Source: Pseudoduganella dura
Lineage (GTDB): Bacteria > Pseudomonadota > Gammaproteobacteria > Burkholderiales > Burkholderiaceae_D
Direction: 5' to 3'
DNA: 64,000 bases
Assembly (NCBI RefSeq): GCF_009727155.1
Contig: NZ_WNWM01000002.1
Coordinates: 4,712,001 to 4,776,000 of the forward strand
Under the pieces are notes generated by a model, which was given only the letters and a program-made list of their open reading frames with translations, was not told the DNA's origin and made no database searches. This document shows, piece after piece, positions 53,551 through 62,215 of the stretch (positions within the stretch are counted from its first letter, which is position 1; every line of letters starts with the position of its first letter). Made by a program: the position numbers and the translations under genes.

Positions 53551-54936
53551 ATGAATGCCCCATCCGACCCGCAAGTCGATTCCCTCCGCATCCCGCCGCA
53601 CTCGATCGAAGCCGAGCAATCGGTCATCGGCGGCCTGCTGCGCGATAACGCCGCGTGGGACCGTATCGCCGACTTCATGCACGCGGAGGATTTCTACCGC
53701 TACGACCACCGCATCATCTTCGAACAGATGGTCCGGCTGATCAACGCCGGCAAGCCGGCGGACGTCATCACCGTGTTCGAAGCGCTGACGATGCTCGGCA
53801 AGGCCGATGAAGTCGGCGGCCTGCAATACCTGAACGCGATGGCGCAGAACACGCCGTCGGCCGCCAACATCCGCCGTTACGCCGAGATCGTGCGCGACCG
53901 CGGCGTGCTGCGCAAGCTGATCACCGTGGCCGATGAAATCTCCGGTACCGCGTTCAGCCCGCAGGGCAAGGAAGTCAAGCAGATGCTCGACGAAGCCGAG
54001 TCCAAGATCTTTGCGATCGCCGAGCAGGGTGCGCGCGGCTCGCAGGGCTGGACCGCGGTGCAGCCGCTGCTGACGCAGGTCGTCGAGCGCATCGATGAAC
54101 TGTACAGCCGCGACAGCGGCAGCGAGATCACCGGCGTGCCGACCGGTTTCGCCGACCTCGACAAGATGACGTCCGGCCTGCAGGCGGGCGACCTGGTCAT
54201 CGTGGCCGGCCGCCCGTCGATGGGCAAGACGGCATTTTCCGTCAATATCGGCGAAAACGTCGCGATCGAAGCCGGTCTTCCCGTCGCCGTGTTCTCGATG
54301 GAGATGGGCGGCGCGCAGCTGGCGATGCGTATGCTGGGCTCCGTTGGCCAGCTCGACCAGCACCGCCTGCGTACCGGCAAGCTGAACGACGAAGACTGGC
54401 CACGGCTGACGCACGCCATCCAGAAAATGAACGAAGCGCAGCTGTACATCGACGAAACGCCGGCGCTGAACCCGATCGAGATGCGCGCCCGCGCGCGCCG
54501 CCTGGCGCGCCAGTGCGGCAAGCTCGGCCTGATCATCGTCGACTACCTGCAGCTGATGACGGGTTCGCAGCCCGGCGACAACCGCGCCGCCGAGATTTCC
54601 GAGATTTCCCGTTCGCTGAAGGGCCTGGCGAAGGAACTGCACTGCCCCGTGATCGCGCTGTCGCAGCTGAACCGCTCGCTGGAACAGCGGCCCAACAAGC
54701 GCCCCGTGATGTCCGACCTGCGCGAATCCGGCGCTATCGAGCAGGATGCGGACGTGATCATCTTCCTGTACCGCGACGAGGTCTACAACCCCGATTCGCC
54801 GGACAAGGGCACCGCCGAGATCATCATCGGCAAGCAGCGTAACGGTCCCATCGGCGCCATCCGCCTCACCTGGATGGGCATGTACACCAAATTCGGTAAC
54901 TACACCGGTAATCTGTCGATCTACCAGGGCGACTGA
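53551..54936 (+). CDS. dnaB: replicative DNA helicase DnaB
   Basis: DnaB is the hexameric fork helicase. The 461-residue product has the N-terminal primase-interacting domain (PPHSIEAEQSVIGGLLRDN, FYRYDHRIIFEQM) and the RecA-like motor: Walker A in VAGRPSMGKTAFSVNIG, MEMGGAQLAMRML, Walker B LIIVDYLQLM, and LSQLNRSLEQR followed by DLRESGAIEQDADVI and FLYRDE. The ATG at 53551 gives the family N-terminus; the ATG at 53542 lies inside the TATAAT and would add three residues. No intein is present. Confidence 0.97.
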   Translation: MNAPSDPQVDSLRIPPHSIEAEQSVIGGLLRDNAAWDRIADFMHAEDFYRYDHRIIFEQMVRLINAGKPADVITVFEALTMLGKADEVGGLQYLNAMAQNTPSAANIRRYAEIVRDRGVLRKLITVADEISGTAFSPQGKEVKQMLDEAESKIFAIAEQGARGSQGWTAVQPLLTQVVERIDELYSRDSGSEITGVPTGFADLDKMTSGLQAGDLVIVAGRPSMGKTAFSVNIGENVAIEAGLPVAVFSMEMGGAQLAMRMLGSVGQLDQHRLRTGKLNDEDWPRLTHAIQKMNEAQLYIDETPALNPIEMRARARRLARQCGKLGLIIVDYLQLMTGSQPGDNRAAEISEISRSLKGLAKELHCPVIALSQLNRSLEQRPNKRPVMSDLRESGAIEQDADVIIFLYRDEVYNPDSPDKGTAEIIIGKQRNGPIGAIRLTWMGMYTKFGNYTGNLSIYQGD

Positions 54937-54944
54937 TGCAATGA

Positions 54945-54968
54945 GGGGCCGTCTTGAGCAACGGCCCC
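54945..54968 (+). terminator. possible terminator hairpin after dnaB
   Basis: GGGGCCGT/ACGGCCCC stem with an eight-base loop, starting nine bases after the dnaB stop. No T tract follows, so termination is uncertain. Confidence 0.45.
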
Positions 54969-55002
54969 GGCAGCACCCACGAATCAACCAACGGAGAATA
55001 AA

Positions 55003-55629
55003 ATGTTTGGACGCCTGATGCCCACCGAGGGCAAATTCTTTGACCTGTTCAACCAGCATGCTGAACTGTGCGTCAAGGGCGCGAAAGAAATGCTGGGTCT
55101 GATGACCAATTTCGACGACCTGGAAAACCGCGTGCATGCGATCGAAAGCATCGAAAAACAGGCCGACAAGATCACCTACACCACGGTGGATCTGCTGCAC
55201 AAGACGTTCATCACGCCGATCGACCGCGATGACATCCACAAGCTGATCACCAAGATGGACGACATCCTGGACATGATGGAAGACGCGGCCCAGACCGTGT
55301 CGCTGTACGACCTGCACGCCGTGACGCCGGAAGCCAAGCGCCTGGCCGAACTGGTGCTGGCCTGCTGCGAGAAGGTCAAGGAAGCCGTGGCGCTGCTGTC
55401 GAACATGGACAATGCCCGCGACATCGTCGGCATCTGCGAAGAGATCGATCGCCTGGAATCGGACGCCGACCACGTGATGCGCGCCGCGATGTCCAAGCTG
55501 TTCCGCGACGAGCCGGACGTGCGCAACCTGATCAAGATGAAGGCCATCTACGAGATCCTGGAAACCGTCACCGACCGCTGCGAAGACGTGGCCAACATCA
55601 TCGAAGGCATCATCGTCGAGAACGCGTAA
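55003..55629 (+). CDS. DUF47 (PhoU-like) Pit accessory protein
   Basis: A 208-residue all-helical protein of the DUF47 family, related to PhoU: MPTEGKFFDLFNQHAELCVK, ENRVHAIESIEKQADKITYT, FITPIDRDDIHKLITKMDDI and IYEILETVTDRCEDVANIIE. The acidic E/D-x-x-x-D pairs resemble the metal-binding sites of PhoU. The gene stands 24 bases before the pit phosphate transporter gene, and such pairs are linked to regulation of Pit activity. GGAGAA precedes the ATG at 55003. Confidence 0.93.
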   Translation: MFGRLMPTEGKFFDLFNQHAELCVKGAKEMLGLMTNFDDLENRVHAIESIEKQADKITYTTVDLLHKTFITPIDRDDIHKLITKMDDILDMMEDAAQTVSLYDLHAVTPEAKRLAELVLACCEKVKEAVALLSNMDNARDIVGICEEIDRLESDADHVMRAAMSKLFRDEPDVRNLIKMKAIYEILETVTDRCEDVANIIEGIIVENA

Positions 55630-55653
55630 GCGTCGCACGATCAAAACAAAAAC

Positions 55654-56661
55654 ATGCAGACTTTAGAAATCAGCATTTACGCGCTGGGGCTGCTGATCGC
55701 CCTGGCCCTGATCTTCGACTTCATGAACGGCTTCCACGACGCGGCGAATGCCATCGCGACCGTGGTGTCGACAGGCGTCCTGAAACCGCAGACCGCCGTG
55801 GCGATGGCGGCGTTCTTCAACTTCATCGCGATCTTCGTCGTCGGCCTGCACGTGGCGACCACGATCGGCAAGGGTACCATCGACCCGCATGTGGTCGACC
55901 ATTACGTGATCTTCGGCGCCCTGGTCGGCGCCATCGTGTGGAACCTGATCACGTGGTACTACGGCATTCCGTCGTCGTCGTCGCATGCGCTGATCGGCGG
56001 CCTGGTCGGCGCGGCGGTCGCCAAGTCGGGTACCGGCGCGCTGATCGCCGGCGGCCTGATCAAGACTGTGGTGTTCATCGTCGTGGCGCCGCTGCTGGGC
56101 TTCTTGCTCGGCACGCTGATCATGCTGATCGTGTCGTGGGTGTTCGTCAAATCCACACCGCGCCGCATCGACACGTGGTTCCGCCGCCTGCAGCTGGCTT
56201 CCGCCGCCTACAGCCTGGGCCACGGCGGCAACGATGCGCAGAAAACCATGGGCATCATCTGGATGCTGCTGATCGCCTCCGGCCACGTGGCCGCCGATGC
56301 GACCGCGCCGCCCACCTGGGTCATCGTTTCCTGCTACGGCATGATCAGCTTCGGCACGCTGTTCGGCGGCTGGCGCATCGTCCGGACGATGGGGCAGAAG
56401 ATCACCAAGCTGAAACCGGTCGGCGGCTTCTGCGCCGAAACCGGCGGCGCGATCACGCTGATCATGGCATCGATCTGGGGCGTGCCCGTATCGACCACGC
56501 ACACGATCACCGGCGCCATCGTCGGCGTCGGCTCGGCGCAGCGCCTGTCTGCGGTGCGCTGGGGCGTGGCCGGCAACATCGTGTGGGCCTGGGTCTTCAC
56601 CATCCCCGCATCGGCGTTCGTCGCCGCGATCTTCTGGTGGATCGGCACCAAGATCATGTAA
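55654..56661 (+). CDS. pit: inorganic phosphate transporter of the Pit family
   Basis: A 335-residue inner-membrane carrier with about ten helices. It takes up metal-phosphate with protons. Both family repeats are seen: FDFMNGFHDAANAIATVVST near residues 20-40 and its later counterpart AYSLGHGGNDAQKTMGII; also GIPSSSSHALIGGLVGAAVA and GVPVSTTHTITGAIVGVGSA, the paired substrate loops. It follows the DUF47 gene and ends at a bidirectional terminator. Shorter than E. coli PitA (499), as usual for this subgroup. Confidence 0.94.
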   Translation: MQTLEISIYALGLLIALALIFDFMNGFHDAANAIATVVSTGVLKPQTAVAMAAFFNFIAIFVVGLHVATTIGKGTIDPHVVDHYVIFGALVGAIVWNLITWYYGIPSSSSHALIGGLVGAAVAKSGTGALIAGGLIKTVVFIVVAPLLGFLLGTLIMLIVSWVFVKSTPRRIDTWFRRLQLASAAYSLGHGGNDAQKTMGIIWMLLIASGHVAADATAPPTWVIVSCYGMISFGTLFGGWRIVRTMGQKITKLKPVGGFCAETGGAITLIMASIWGVPVSTTHTITGAIVGVGSAQRLSAVRWGVAGNIVWAWVFTIPASAFVAAIFWWIGTKIM

Positions 56662-56686
56662 CGCGGCGGACCTGCCGGTCCTCACG

Positions 56687-56715
56687 AAAAAAAGGGAGCC
56701 GCGGCTCCCTTTTTT
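56687..56715. terminator. bidirectional-type terminator after pit
   Basis: AAAAAAGGGAGCC and its complement GGCTCCCTTTTTT form a near-perfect palindrome, with an A run on the left and a T run on the right. It ends pit transcription just before the BASS transporter gene. Confidence 0.92.
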
Positions 56716-56735
56716 CGATTGCGCTAGAATGCCGG

Positions 56736-57746
56736 ATGCCTTCCGTTCTTTCCTCCCTCGCCAAGTTCAAGCCCGACAATTTCACGCTGGTCCTGCTGGC
56801 CACCGTTGCCGTCGCCACCGTGTTGCCGTGTACCGGGCAGGTGGCCATGGTCCTCGGCGACATCACCACCGTCGTGATCGGCCTGCTGTTCTTCCTGCAC
56901 GGCGCCAAGCTGTCCCGACAGGCCGTCATCGCCGGCATGACGCACTGGCGCCTGCACCTGCTCGTGCTGTGCTCCACGTTCGTGCTGTTCCCGGTCCTGG
57001 GCCTTCTGTTCAAGCCCGTCGCGCTGCTGGTGCTCACGCCCGAGCTGTACATGGGCCTGCTGTTCCTGTGCATGCTGCCATCGACCGTGCAGTCGTCGAT
57101 CGCGCTGACCGCGCTGGGGCGCGGCAATGTGCCGGCGGCCGTCTGCAGCGCCTCGGCATCGAACTTTCTCGGCATCTTCATCACGCCGCTGCTGGTTTCC
57201 ACGTTCGTCGTGCAGGGCCATGCCGCGCGCTCCACCGGCGATGCGGTGCTGGCCATCGTGCTGCAGTTGCTGGTGCCGTTCATCGCCGGCCAGTTGCTGC
57301 GGCCCGTGATCGGCGCCTGGGTCGACCGCAACAAGCCGATGCTGAAGTATGTCGACCAGGGCTCGATCCTGCTGGTCGTCTACACCGCCTTCTCGGCGGC
57401 GGTCAGCGAGGGCCTGTGGCACAAGGTGTCGCCGGGCATGCTCGTCACGCTGGGCGTCGTCTGCTGCGTGCTGCTGGCGATCGTGCTGGCGCTCACGTTG
57501 TACGCGAGCCGCAAGCTGGGTTTCTCGCGCGAGGACGAAGTGACGATCGTGTTCTGCGGCTCGAAGAAGAGCCTGGCCTCCGGCGTGCCGATGGCGAAGG
57601 TGCTGTTCGCCACGTCGTCGCTGGGCATGATCATCCTGCCGGTGATGCTGTTCCACCAGATCCAGCTGATGGTGTGCGCCGTGCTGGCGCAGCGGTTCGC
57701 GCAGCGCCAGGCGGCGATGCCGGATGCCGCCCCTGTGGCGGAGTGA
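56736..57746 (+). CDS. bile acid:sodium symporter family (SBF-like) transporter
   Basis: A 336-residue inner-membrane protein with about ten hydrophobic segments, of the SBF-like (BASS/YfeH) group. Typical motifs are GLLFFLHGAKLSRQAVIAGM, MLPSTVQSSIALTALGRGNV (the P-S-T-V-Q-S-S-I crossing region), SASNFLGIFITPLL and VTIVFCGSKKSLASGVPMA. The transported substrate in bacteria is mostly unknown. ATG 56736 is used; no strong Shine-Dalgarno is seen. It converges on the hypothetical gene at 57793. Confidence 0.9.
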   Translation: MPSVLSSLAKFKPDNFTLVLLATVAVATVLPCTGQVAMVLGDITTVVIGLLFFLHGAKLSRQAVIAGMTHWRLHLLVLCSTFVLFPVLGLLFKPVALLVLTPELYMGLLFLCMLPSTVQSSIALTALGRGNVPAAVCSASASNFLGIFITPLLVSTFVVQGHAARSTGDAVLAIVLQLLVPFIAGQLLRPVIGAWVDRNKPMLKYVDQGSILLVVYTAFSAAVSEGLWHKVSPGMLVTLGVVCCVLLAIVLALTLYASRKLGFSREDEVTIVFCGSKKSLASGVPMAKVLFATSSLGMIILPVMLFHQIQLMVCAVLAQRFAQRQAAMPDAAPVAE

Positions 57747-57792
57747 ATCGCTGCCGGATCGCTACCTGGGACCGGATCGATCCCGGGTCCGG

Positions 57793-58185
57793 TCAAGCCT
57801 CCAGCGGCGCGTCCACCAGCGGTGCCGCGCGCAGCGCGCGGATGCGTGGATCGACGAAGTAGCCGCCGGCCTCCGTATAGCACAGCCATGCGCGGCCGCA
57901 GTTGCGGCAATGCGCCGCGTCGCACCGGTTGTACGGATACCAGCGCGGCGCGATCGGCGCGTCCGGGCTGTCGTAGCGCGTGCCGCCGGGGTGATATTCG
58001 GCGAACGTCGGCTCCACGAACGGGTCTTCCCGCAGCGTGCCCACCGGTACCAGCAGCGCGGGATCCAGCGTGGCCGGGCGGCTGATCCAGCCGTCGGCGC
58101 GATGGATCACGCATTCGCAGGGAATGTCGATCGTGTCGGATTGCGCGGCCAGCACCAGCAGCGCGTTGAAATCGAGGATGTTCAT
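57793..58185 (-). CDS. conserved hypothetical protein with Cys-rich motif
   Basis: A 130-residue soluble protein not assigned to a family. It has an N-terminal helix (NILDFNALLVLAAQSDTIDI) then CECVIHRADGWISRP, and a C-terminal segment with four clustered cysteines, CDAAHCRNCGRAWLC, that could bind zinc or be redox active. The YTEAGGYFVDPRIRAL ending looks structured. The ATG at 58185 gives this form; a longer reading enters the neighbouring VOC gene. The function is unknown. Confidence 0.65.
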   Translation of the reverse strand: MNILDFNALLVLAAQSDTIDIPCECVIHRADGWISRPATLDPALLVPVGTLREDPFVEPTFAEYHPGGTRYDSPDAPIAPRWYPYNRCDAAHCRNCGRAWLCYTEAGGYFVDPRIRALRAAPLVDAPLEA

Positions 58186-58252
58186 GCGGCGATTGTAGCG
58201 CGCCCGCTCGCACCTGTACCGGCGCGCGGTATCCGTATCCGCCCGCACCGCC

Positions 58253-58639
58253 TCAGGCGTGACAGCACACGCACAGCTTGTTGCCATCCGGATCGCGGAA
58301 GTACCCGCCGTAGTAATGCGCATGGTATTCCGGCCGCGGGCCGGGCGGGCCTTCGCAGCGGCCGCCATGGACCAGCGCGGCGGCATGCGCGCGGTCGACG
58401 GTGGCGCGGTCCGGCGCCAGCAGCGCCGTCATCGCGCCATTGCCGGTGGTGGCCGGCATGCCGTCGAACGGAGCGCCGATCAGCAGCAGCGGGCGCGGCG
58501 CGTCGTGCGGCATCCAGCCGGCCCATGGCCGGCTGTCGTCGCGAAATCGCAGCGGCTGGCCGAGCACCGCCATGACGGCCGAATAAAACGCGAAGGCGCG
58601 CTCGAAATCGGTCACGCCGATGAACACGTGGGACAGCAT
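58253..58639 (-). CDS. VOC-family (glyoxalase/dioxygenase-fold) protein
   Basis: A 128-residue vicinal-oxygen-chelate protein: MLSHVFIGVTDFERAFAFYS, PLLLIGAPFDG, HAAALVHGGRCEGPPGPRPE, and HAHYYGGYFRDPDGNKLCVC. The conserved start His4 and the C-terminal YFRDPDGNKL are family hallmarks. Substrates range from glyoxal adducts to aromatic compounds or antibiotics; none can be assigned. GGGGAGA places the start at ATG 58639 (spacing about eight) rather than ATG 58645. Confidence 0.88.
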   Translation of the reverse strand: MLSHVFIGVTDFERAFAFYSAVMAVLGQPLRFRDDSRPWAGWMPHDAPRPLLLIGAPFDGMPATTGNGAMTALLAPDRATVDRAHAAALVHGGRCEGPPGPRPEYHAHYYGGYFRDPDGNKLCVCCHA

Positions 58640-58709
58640 GGTCATTCTCCCCAACCGGTTTTTCCGTGAATCTCCCGTAAATCTTTTTCCCGCCGCGCTT
58701 CCAAATACT

Positions 58710-59135
58710 TCAGCGCTTGAGCATGACGATCGCCTGCATCACTTCCAGCGAACGCCACGCCATCGCCGCACCCAGCGCGACGAACGTGGCGCCGAACACC
58801 ACCGCGTAGGCGCCGCCCATCCATCCGCCCAGCCACAGCGCGGCCGCCACGACCAGGATCGTCACCAGCAGCCGCGTGGCCCAGCTTTCGTGCCCCTCGG
58901 CGCCGGTCGTGAGGTTGCGGTGCGCGTAGGCGGTAAACAGCTTGGCGCGGCGGCGGCCGACCACGAGCAGCTCCTGGCCCTCGGCGATGACGAGCGGCGC
59001 GGACGAGACGATCTTGACCAGTTGCCCGTCGAGCCGGAACACCGCCGCGTGCACGACGCTGGTGCCGGTCTTCGGGTTGTGCGAGACGGTTTTTCCGCGC
59101 CGTAGTTCCGTCACTGTTCCCCTGAGTTTTTCCAT
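58710..59135 (-). CDS. small membrane protein, last gene of the MBL/GAF-ATPase unit
   Basis: A 141-residue protein not recognised. The N-terminal about 70 residues form a beta-rich soluble segment (KLRGTVTELRRGKTVSHNPK, IVSSAPLVIAEGQELLVVGR), and two membrane helices follow (LLVTILVVAAALWLGGWMGG and AYAVVFGATFVALGAAMAW). It starts eight bases after the stop of the GAF/GspE-like gene and so belongs to the same transcript. It could anchor or partner that ATPase-like protein at the membrane, by position only. Confidence 0.68.
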   Translation of the reverse strand: MEKLRGTVTELRRGKTVSHNPKTGTSVVHAAVFRLDGQLVKIVSSAPLVIAEGQELLVVGRRRAKLFTAYAHRNLTTGAEGHESWATRLLVTILVVAAALWLGGWMGGAYAVVFGATFVALGAAMAWRSLEVMQAIVMLKR

Positions 59136-59143
59136 GTGTGCCC

Positions 59144-61099
59144 TTACCGCGCGCAGGCCGCGCGCACCATCCTGATATCCGTGATCCCGGCCAGCACCTT
59201 GCCGATGCCGTCCATCTTCAGCGTGCGCATGCCGTCCTCCAGCGCCGCCGACTTCAATTGTGCCGCGCCCGCACATCCGGCCAACAGCCGCGCGCTGCGC
59301 TCGCCGGCCATCATCAGCTCGAACAGGCCGGCACGGCCGCGATAGCCGCCGTGGCATTCGGCGCAGCCCGCCGCGCGGTACAGCGTGAAGCGGCCATCGG
59401 CGCCGGCGTGGCGCTCGCGCCAGCCGGCCAGAACGCGACCGCGCACCGCGCCCGTGTCGACGGCGATATGATCGGTGGAAGGCGCAGGCTGCAGCTCCTC
59501 GCAATACTCCGTCAGCAGCAGGTCCAGCTCCGCCGCACCGGGGTGATACGCCTGGCGGCACGCCGTGCACAGCCGCTTGACCAGCCGCTGCGCCAGCACG
59601 CCGAGCAGCGCATCGGCGGCGCCGAACGGGTCCAGCTCCAGCGCGAGCAGCCGCAGCGCCGCCTCCGGCGCGCCCCGCCCGGGCAAGGCCGCCAGCACCA
59701 GGCGGCCCTCGAGTGCCGCCTCCATCGCCAGGCCCGCCGTTTCCCGGTCGCGCAATGCGCCGACCATGATCACATCCGGGTCGGCATGGCGGAACGCGCG
59801 CAGCGCGCCGGCGAAATCGGGCCGCGCCGCGTGGCCGACCGGCACCTGGCGCAGGCCCGGCTGCACGATCGTCACCGTCTCCTCGGCGGTCCAGATCTTG
59901 CGCTCCGGGCTGTTCACCGATTCCAGCAGCGCATGCAGCGTGGTGGTCTTGCCGGCGTCCGCCGGGCCGGCCACGAGGAACAGGCCGCGGGCCCGGGCGA
60001 TGCCGCCGCGCAGCCGGGCGAGATCGTCCGGCGCGATGCCCAGTCGCGCGAGCGGCACCGGTCCGGCGGCCGGCGCGATGCGCAGCACCGCCTCTTCGCC
60101 GGCGGCCGATGCGAGCGCGGTCACGGCCAGCCGCATGTCCGGCAAGCCATGCTCGCCGCAGCGGATCGTGCCATGCCGCGCCATGCCCCTGGCGCCAACT
60201 TCGAGGCCGCCAAGGACCGCGATGTGCGCCAGCAGCGCGCAGGCATGGGCAACAGGCAGGCTGGCATACGGCACCAGCGTGCCGTCGCGGCGCAGGCGCA
60301 CCGCGCTGCCGGCACCGGACGCCGGTTCGATATGGATGGCCGAAGCGCCCAGCCGCCGCGCATCGGCGACGATGCGCGCGAACAGGCGCGGTGCGTCGCC
60401 GGCAGCCGGCACGGCCACCACGGCATGCGTGGCCGCGGGCCGGCCGGCCGGCTTGCCGACACCCTGCGCCGCCGGCGCGGGCGCGGGCGCGCTCGCGCGG
60501 CCCGGCCGTGCCGGCAGCAACGCCGCCATCGGCACGGCCAGGTGCGCGGCCAGCTGCGCGGCCGCATCGGCGGCCGCGGCGGGAAATGCCCGCCCGTCGC
60601 GCGTATTGACCAGCTGGATCACGCCGAGTACCGCTCGGTTGTCCGGCTCGAACACCGGCACGGCCAGCACCTGCCGCGTGCGGTAGCCGGTGCGCTGGTC
60701 CACGCCGCGCGGGAAGCGCAGCCCGGGCGCGATCCGCGCCAGCTCGCCGTCGTCGTAGGCGTCGGCGATGCTGGCCGTCCGGCGCGCCAGCGCCACGTGG
60801 CCGGCGATGCTGTGCGGCGTGATCGCCACCTTCACGTCGCGGCATGCGCCGGAGCCGGTCCTTACCCGGGAAACGAGGTAGTCGCGGTCGGCATCCACGG
60901 CATACAGCGTGAAGCGCTCGCAGGCGAACAGGGCGGCCAGCGCGCCGTCGGGGTCGAGCATGATCCCGTCCAGGCCGCCGGCATCGCGCAGCCTGGCCGC
61001 CACTGTCTCCATGGGCGTTCCGGTGAGTGTCGCGGCAGACGCCTGCGCGGGCTGCTGCGGGCGCGCCATCCGCGCGCCGCCATCGGCGATCGTGTTCAT
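59144..61099 (-). CDS. GAF-domain protein fused to a degenerate GspE/PilB-like ATPase
   Basis: A 651-residue protein. Residues about 30-190 form a GAF sensor domain. Residues about 235-640 match type II/IV secretion ATPases, with GASAIHIEP (usual Asp changed to Ala254), Walker A GPADAGKT (378-385), and PDVIMVGALRD (441-451), where the Walker B region normally reads VGEIRD, so Glu is Ala448. LAALPGRGAP replaces the catalytic TLHTND, so the His box is absent. Zinc-type cysteines Cys511, Cys514, Cys579 and Cys582 and the GYRGRAGLFELM ending remain. ATP binding is possible but hydrolysis looks impaired. Its start overlaps the MBL gene stop (ATGA). No pilin or secretin genes are near. Confidence 0.78.
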   Translation of the reverse strand: MNTIADGGARMARPQQPAQASAATLTGTPMETVAARLRDAGGLDGIMLDPDGALAALFACERFTLYAVDADRDYLVSRVRTGSGACRDVKVAITPHSIAGHVALARRTASIADAYDDGELARIAPGLRFPRGVDQRTGYRTRQVLAVPVFEPDNRAVLGVIQLVNTRDGRAFPAAAADAAAQLAAHLAVPMAALLPARPGRASAPAPAPAAQGVGKPAGRPAATHAVVAVPAAGDAPRLFARIVADARRLGASAIHIEPASGAGSAVRLRRDGTLVPYASLPVAHACALLAHIAVLGGLEVGARGMARHGTIRCGEHGLPDMRLAVTALASAAGEEAVLRIAPAAGPVPLARLGIAPDDLARLRGGIARARGLFLVAGPADAGKTTTLHALLESVNSPERKIWTAEETVTIVQPGLRQVPVGHAARPDFAGALRAFRHADPDVIMVGALRDRETAGLAMEAALEGRLVLAALPGRGAPEAALRLLALELDPFGAADALLGVLAQRLVKRLCTACRQAYHPGAAELDLLLTEYCEELQPAPSTDHIAVDTGAVRGRVLAGWRERHAGADGRFTLYRAAGCAECHGGYRGRAGLFELMMAGERSARLLAGCAGAAQLKSAALEDGMRTLKMDGIGKVLAGITDIRMVRAACAR

Positions 61100-61992
61100 C
61101 CCAGGTCGACTTCCAGGCCTTCGTAGGCGAGAAACACCCGCAGGCCGCCAGGCAGCGGCGCATGGCGCGCCATCACTTCGGCGAACACGGCTTCCAGCTC
61201 GTCGTCGCCGCGGGTGGGTTCGTGGTGCGTGCAATAGAGGCGTTTCGCGCCGGTGCGCGCCGCCATCGCCAGCGCGCCGTCGAACGTGCCGTGGCCCCAG
61301 CCCCGCTTCGACGGATATTCTTCCCGCGTGTACGAACAGTCGACGATCAGCGCGTCCACGCCGCGCGCCAGGTCGTCGATCGCGGCCGTGCGTCCCGCCA
61401 CGTGGCGCGCGAACGCCGCGTGTTCCGGCTGGTCCGGCGCGTACAGGTTGTACAGCGGCTCGTGGTCGCCCGTGAAGAACAGCGACTTGCCGTTGCAGTC
61501 GACCCGGTAGCCCAGGTCCGTCACCGGGTGGCTCATCACCACGTTGCGCACCACGGCGTCGCCCACCGGCAGCGCCTCGCCCACGGCCAGCGTGCGGTAC
61601 TCGATCGTCGCGGCCATCTGCGCCTCGCCCACGGGGAAGTAGCTGTTCTGCAGCTGCACGCCCATCACGTGCCCGATGCCGTTGCCCGTGGCCGGGTCGA
61701 TCGCGCCATGCAGGCGCACGGTGCTGCCCTCGATGAACAGCGGAGTGAAGAACGGCAGGCCGTGGATGTGGTCCCAGTGGCTGTGCGTGATGAAGATATT
61801 GGCCACGATGGGGCGCCGGGGCGAGGCCGCCAGCGACTGGGCAAGGCAGAACAGGCCGGTACCGCCGTCGAGCACGATCAGCGTGTCGTCGTCGCTGCGG
61901 ATCTCGATGCAGGTGGTGTTGCCGCCATACCGCACGGTGCGCGGTCCCGGCGAGGGGATCGAGCCGCGCACCCCCCAGAATTTGAATTTCAT
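61096..61992 (-). CDS. MBL-fold metallo-hydrolase (phosphodiesterase/RNase Z-like)
   Basis: A 298-residue metallo-beta-lactamase-fold enzyme, first gene of the three-gene unit. Metal ligands are seen in [15 protein letters not shown] (H-x-H-x-D-H), [17 protein letters not shown] (Asp) and [12 protein letters not shown]. The N-terminus [20 protein letters not shown] is typical of a subgroup annotated as cyclic-nucleotide or hypothetical phosphodiesterases. The substrate could be a cyclic nucleotide, which would suit the GAF sensor encoded next, but this is inference. It starts at ATG 61992; the stop overlaps the next start. Confidence 0.86.
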   Translation of the reverse strand: MKFKFWGVRGSIPSPGPRTVRYGGNTTCIEIRSDDDTLIVLDGGTGLFCLAQSLAASPRRPIVANIFITHSHWDHIHGLPFFTPLFIEGSTVRLHGAIDPATGNGIGHVMGVQLQNSYFPVGEAQMAATIEYRTLAVGEALPVGDAVVRNVVMSHPVTDLGYRVDCNGKSLFFTGDHEPLYNLYAPDQPEHAAFARHVAGRTAAIDDLARGVDALIVDCSYTREEYPSKRGWGHGTFDGALAMAARTGAKRLYCTHHEPTRGDDELEAVFAEVMARHAPLPGGLRVFLAYEGLEVDLG

Positions 61993-62155
61993 GCGTACAC
62001 CCCGTCGTTATCCTCTTTTGCCCGGCAGTGGCGGCAAGTCCTCACGGATGATAGCGGTTTTTTGCCCGTATTTGGCCAGTTTTGCCACCGCTTGTAGTTT
62101 TCCTGCAGGCAAAGTTATCCACGCTGGCGGGTCGTTGGCGCGGGCGCGAAATACG

Positions 62156-62186
62156 TTGACCTTCCCATCATGGGATACTCCATGCT
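62156..62186 (+). promoter_or_regulatory. possible CueR/MerR-type promoter of the copper ATPase
   Basis: TTGACC (62156-62161) as -35, followed by the dyad TCCCATCATGGGA (62163-62175), and a poor -10 (CATGCT, 62181-62186) after a 19-base spacer. Overlong spacers with a central dyad are the hallmark of MerR-family activated promoters such as that of copA. No cueR gene lies in the window. Confidence 0.5.
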
Positions 62187-62215
62187 GGCGACATCATGGC
62201 AGCAGGAGCATCACG

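Noticed and set aside
57770..57793. ACCGGA/TCCGGT inverted repeat between the BASS and hypothetical genes
   Set aside because: Short stem, wide loop and no T tract; too weak to list as a terminator.
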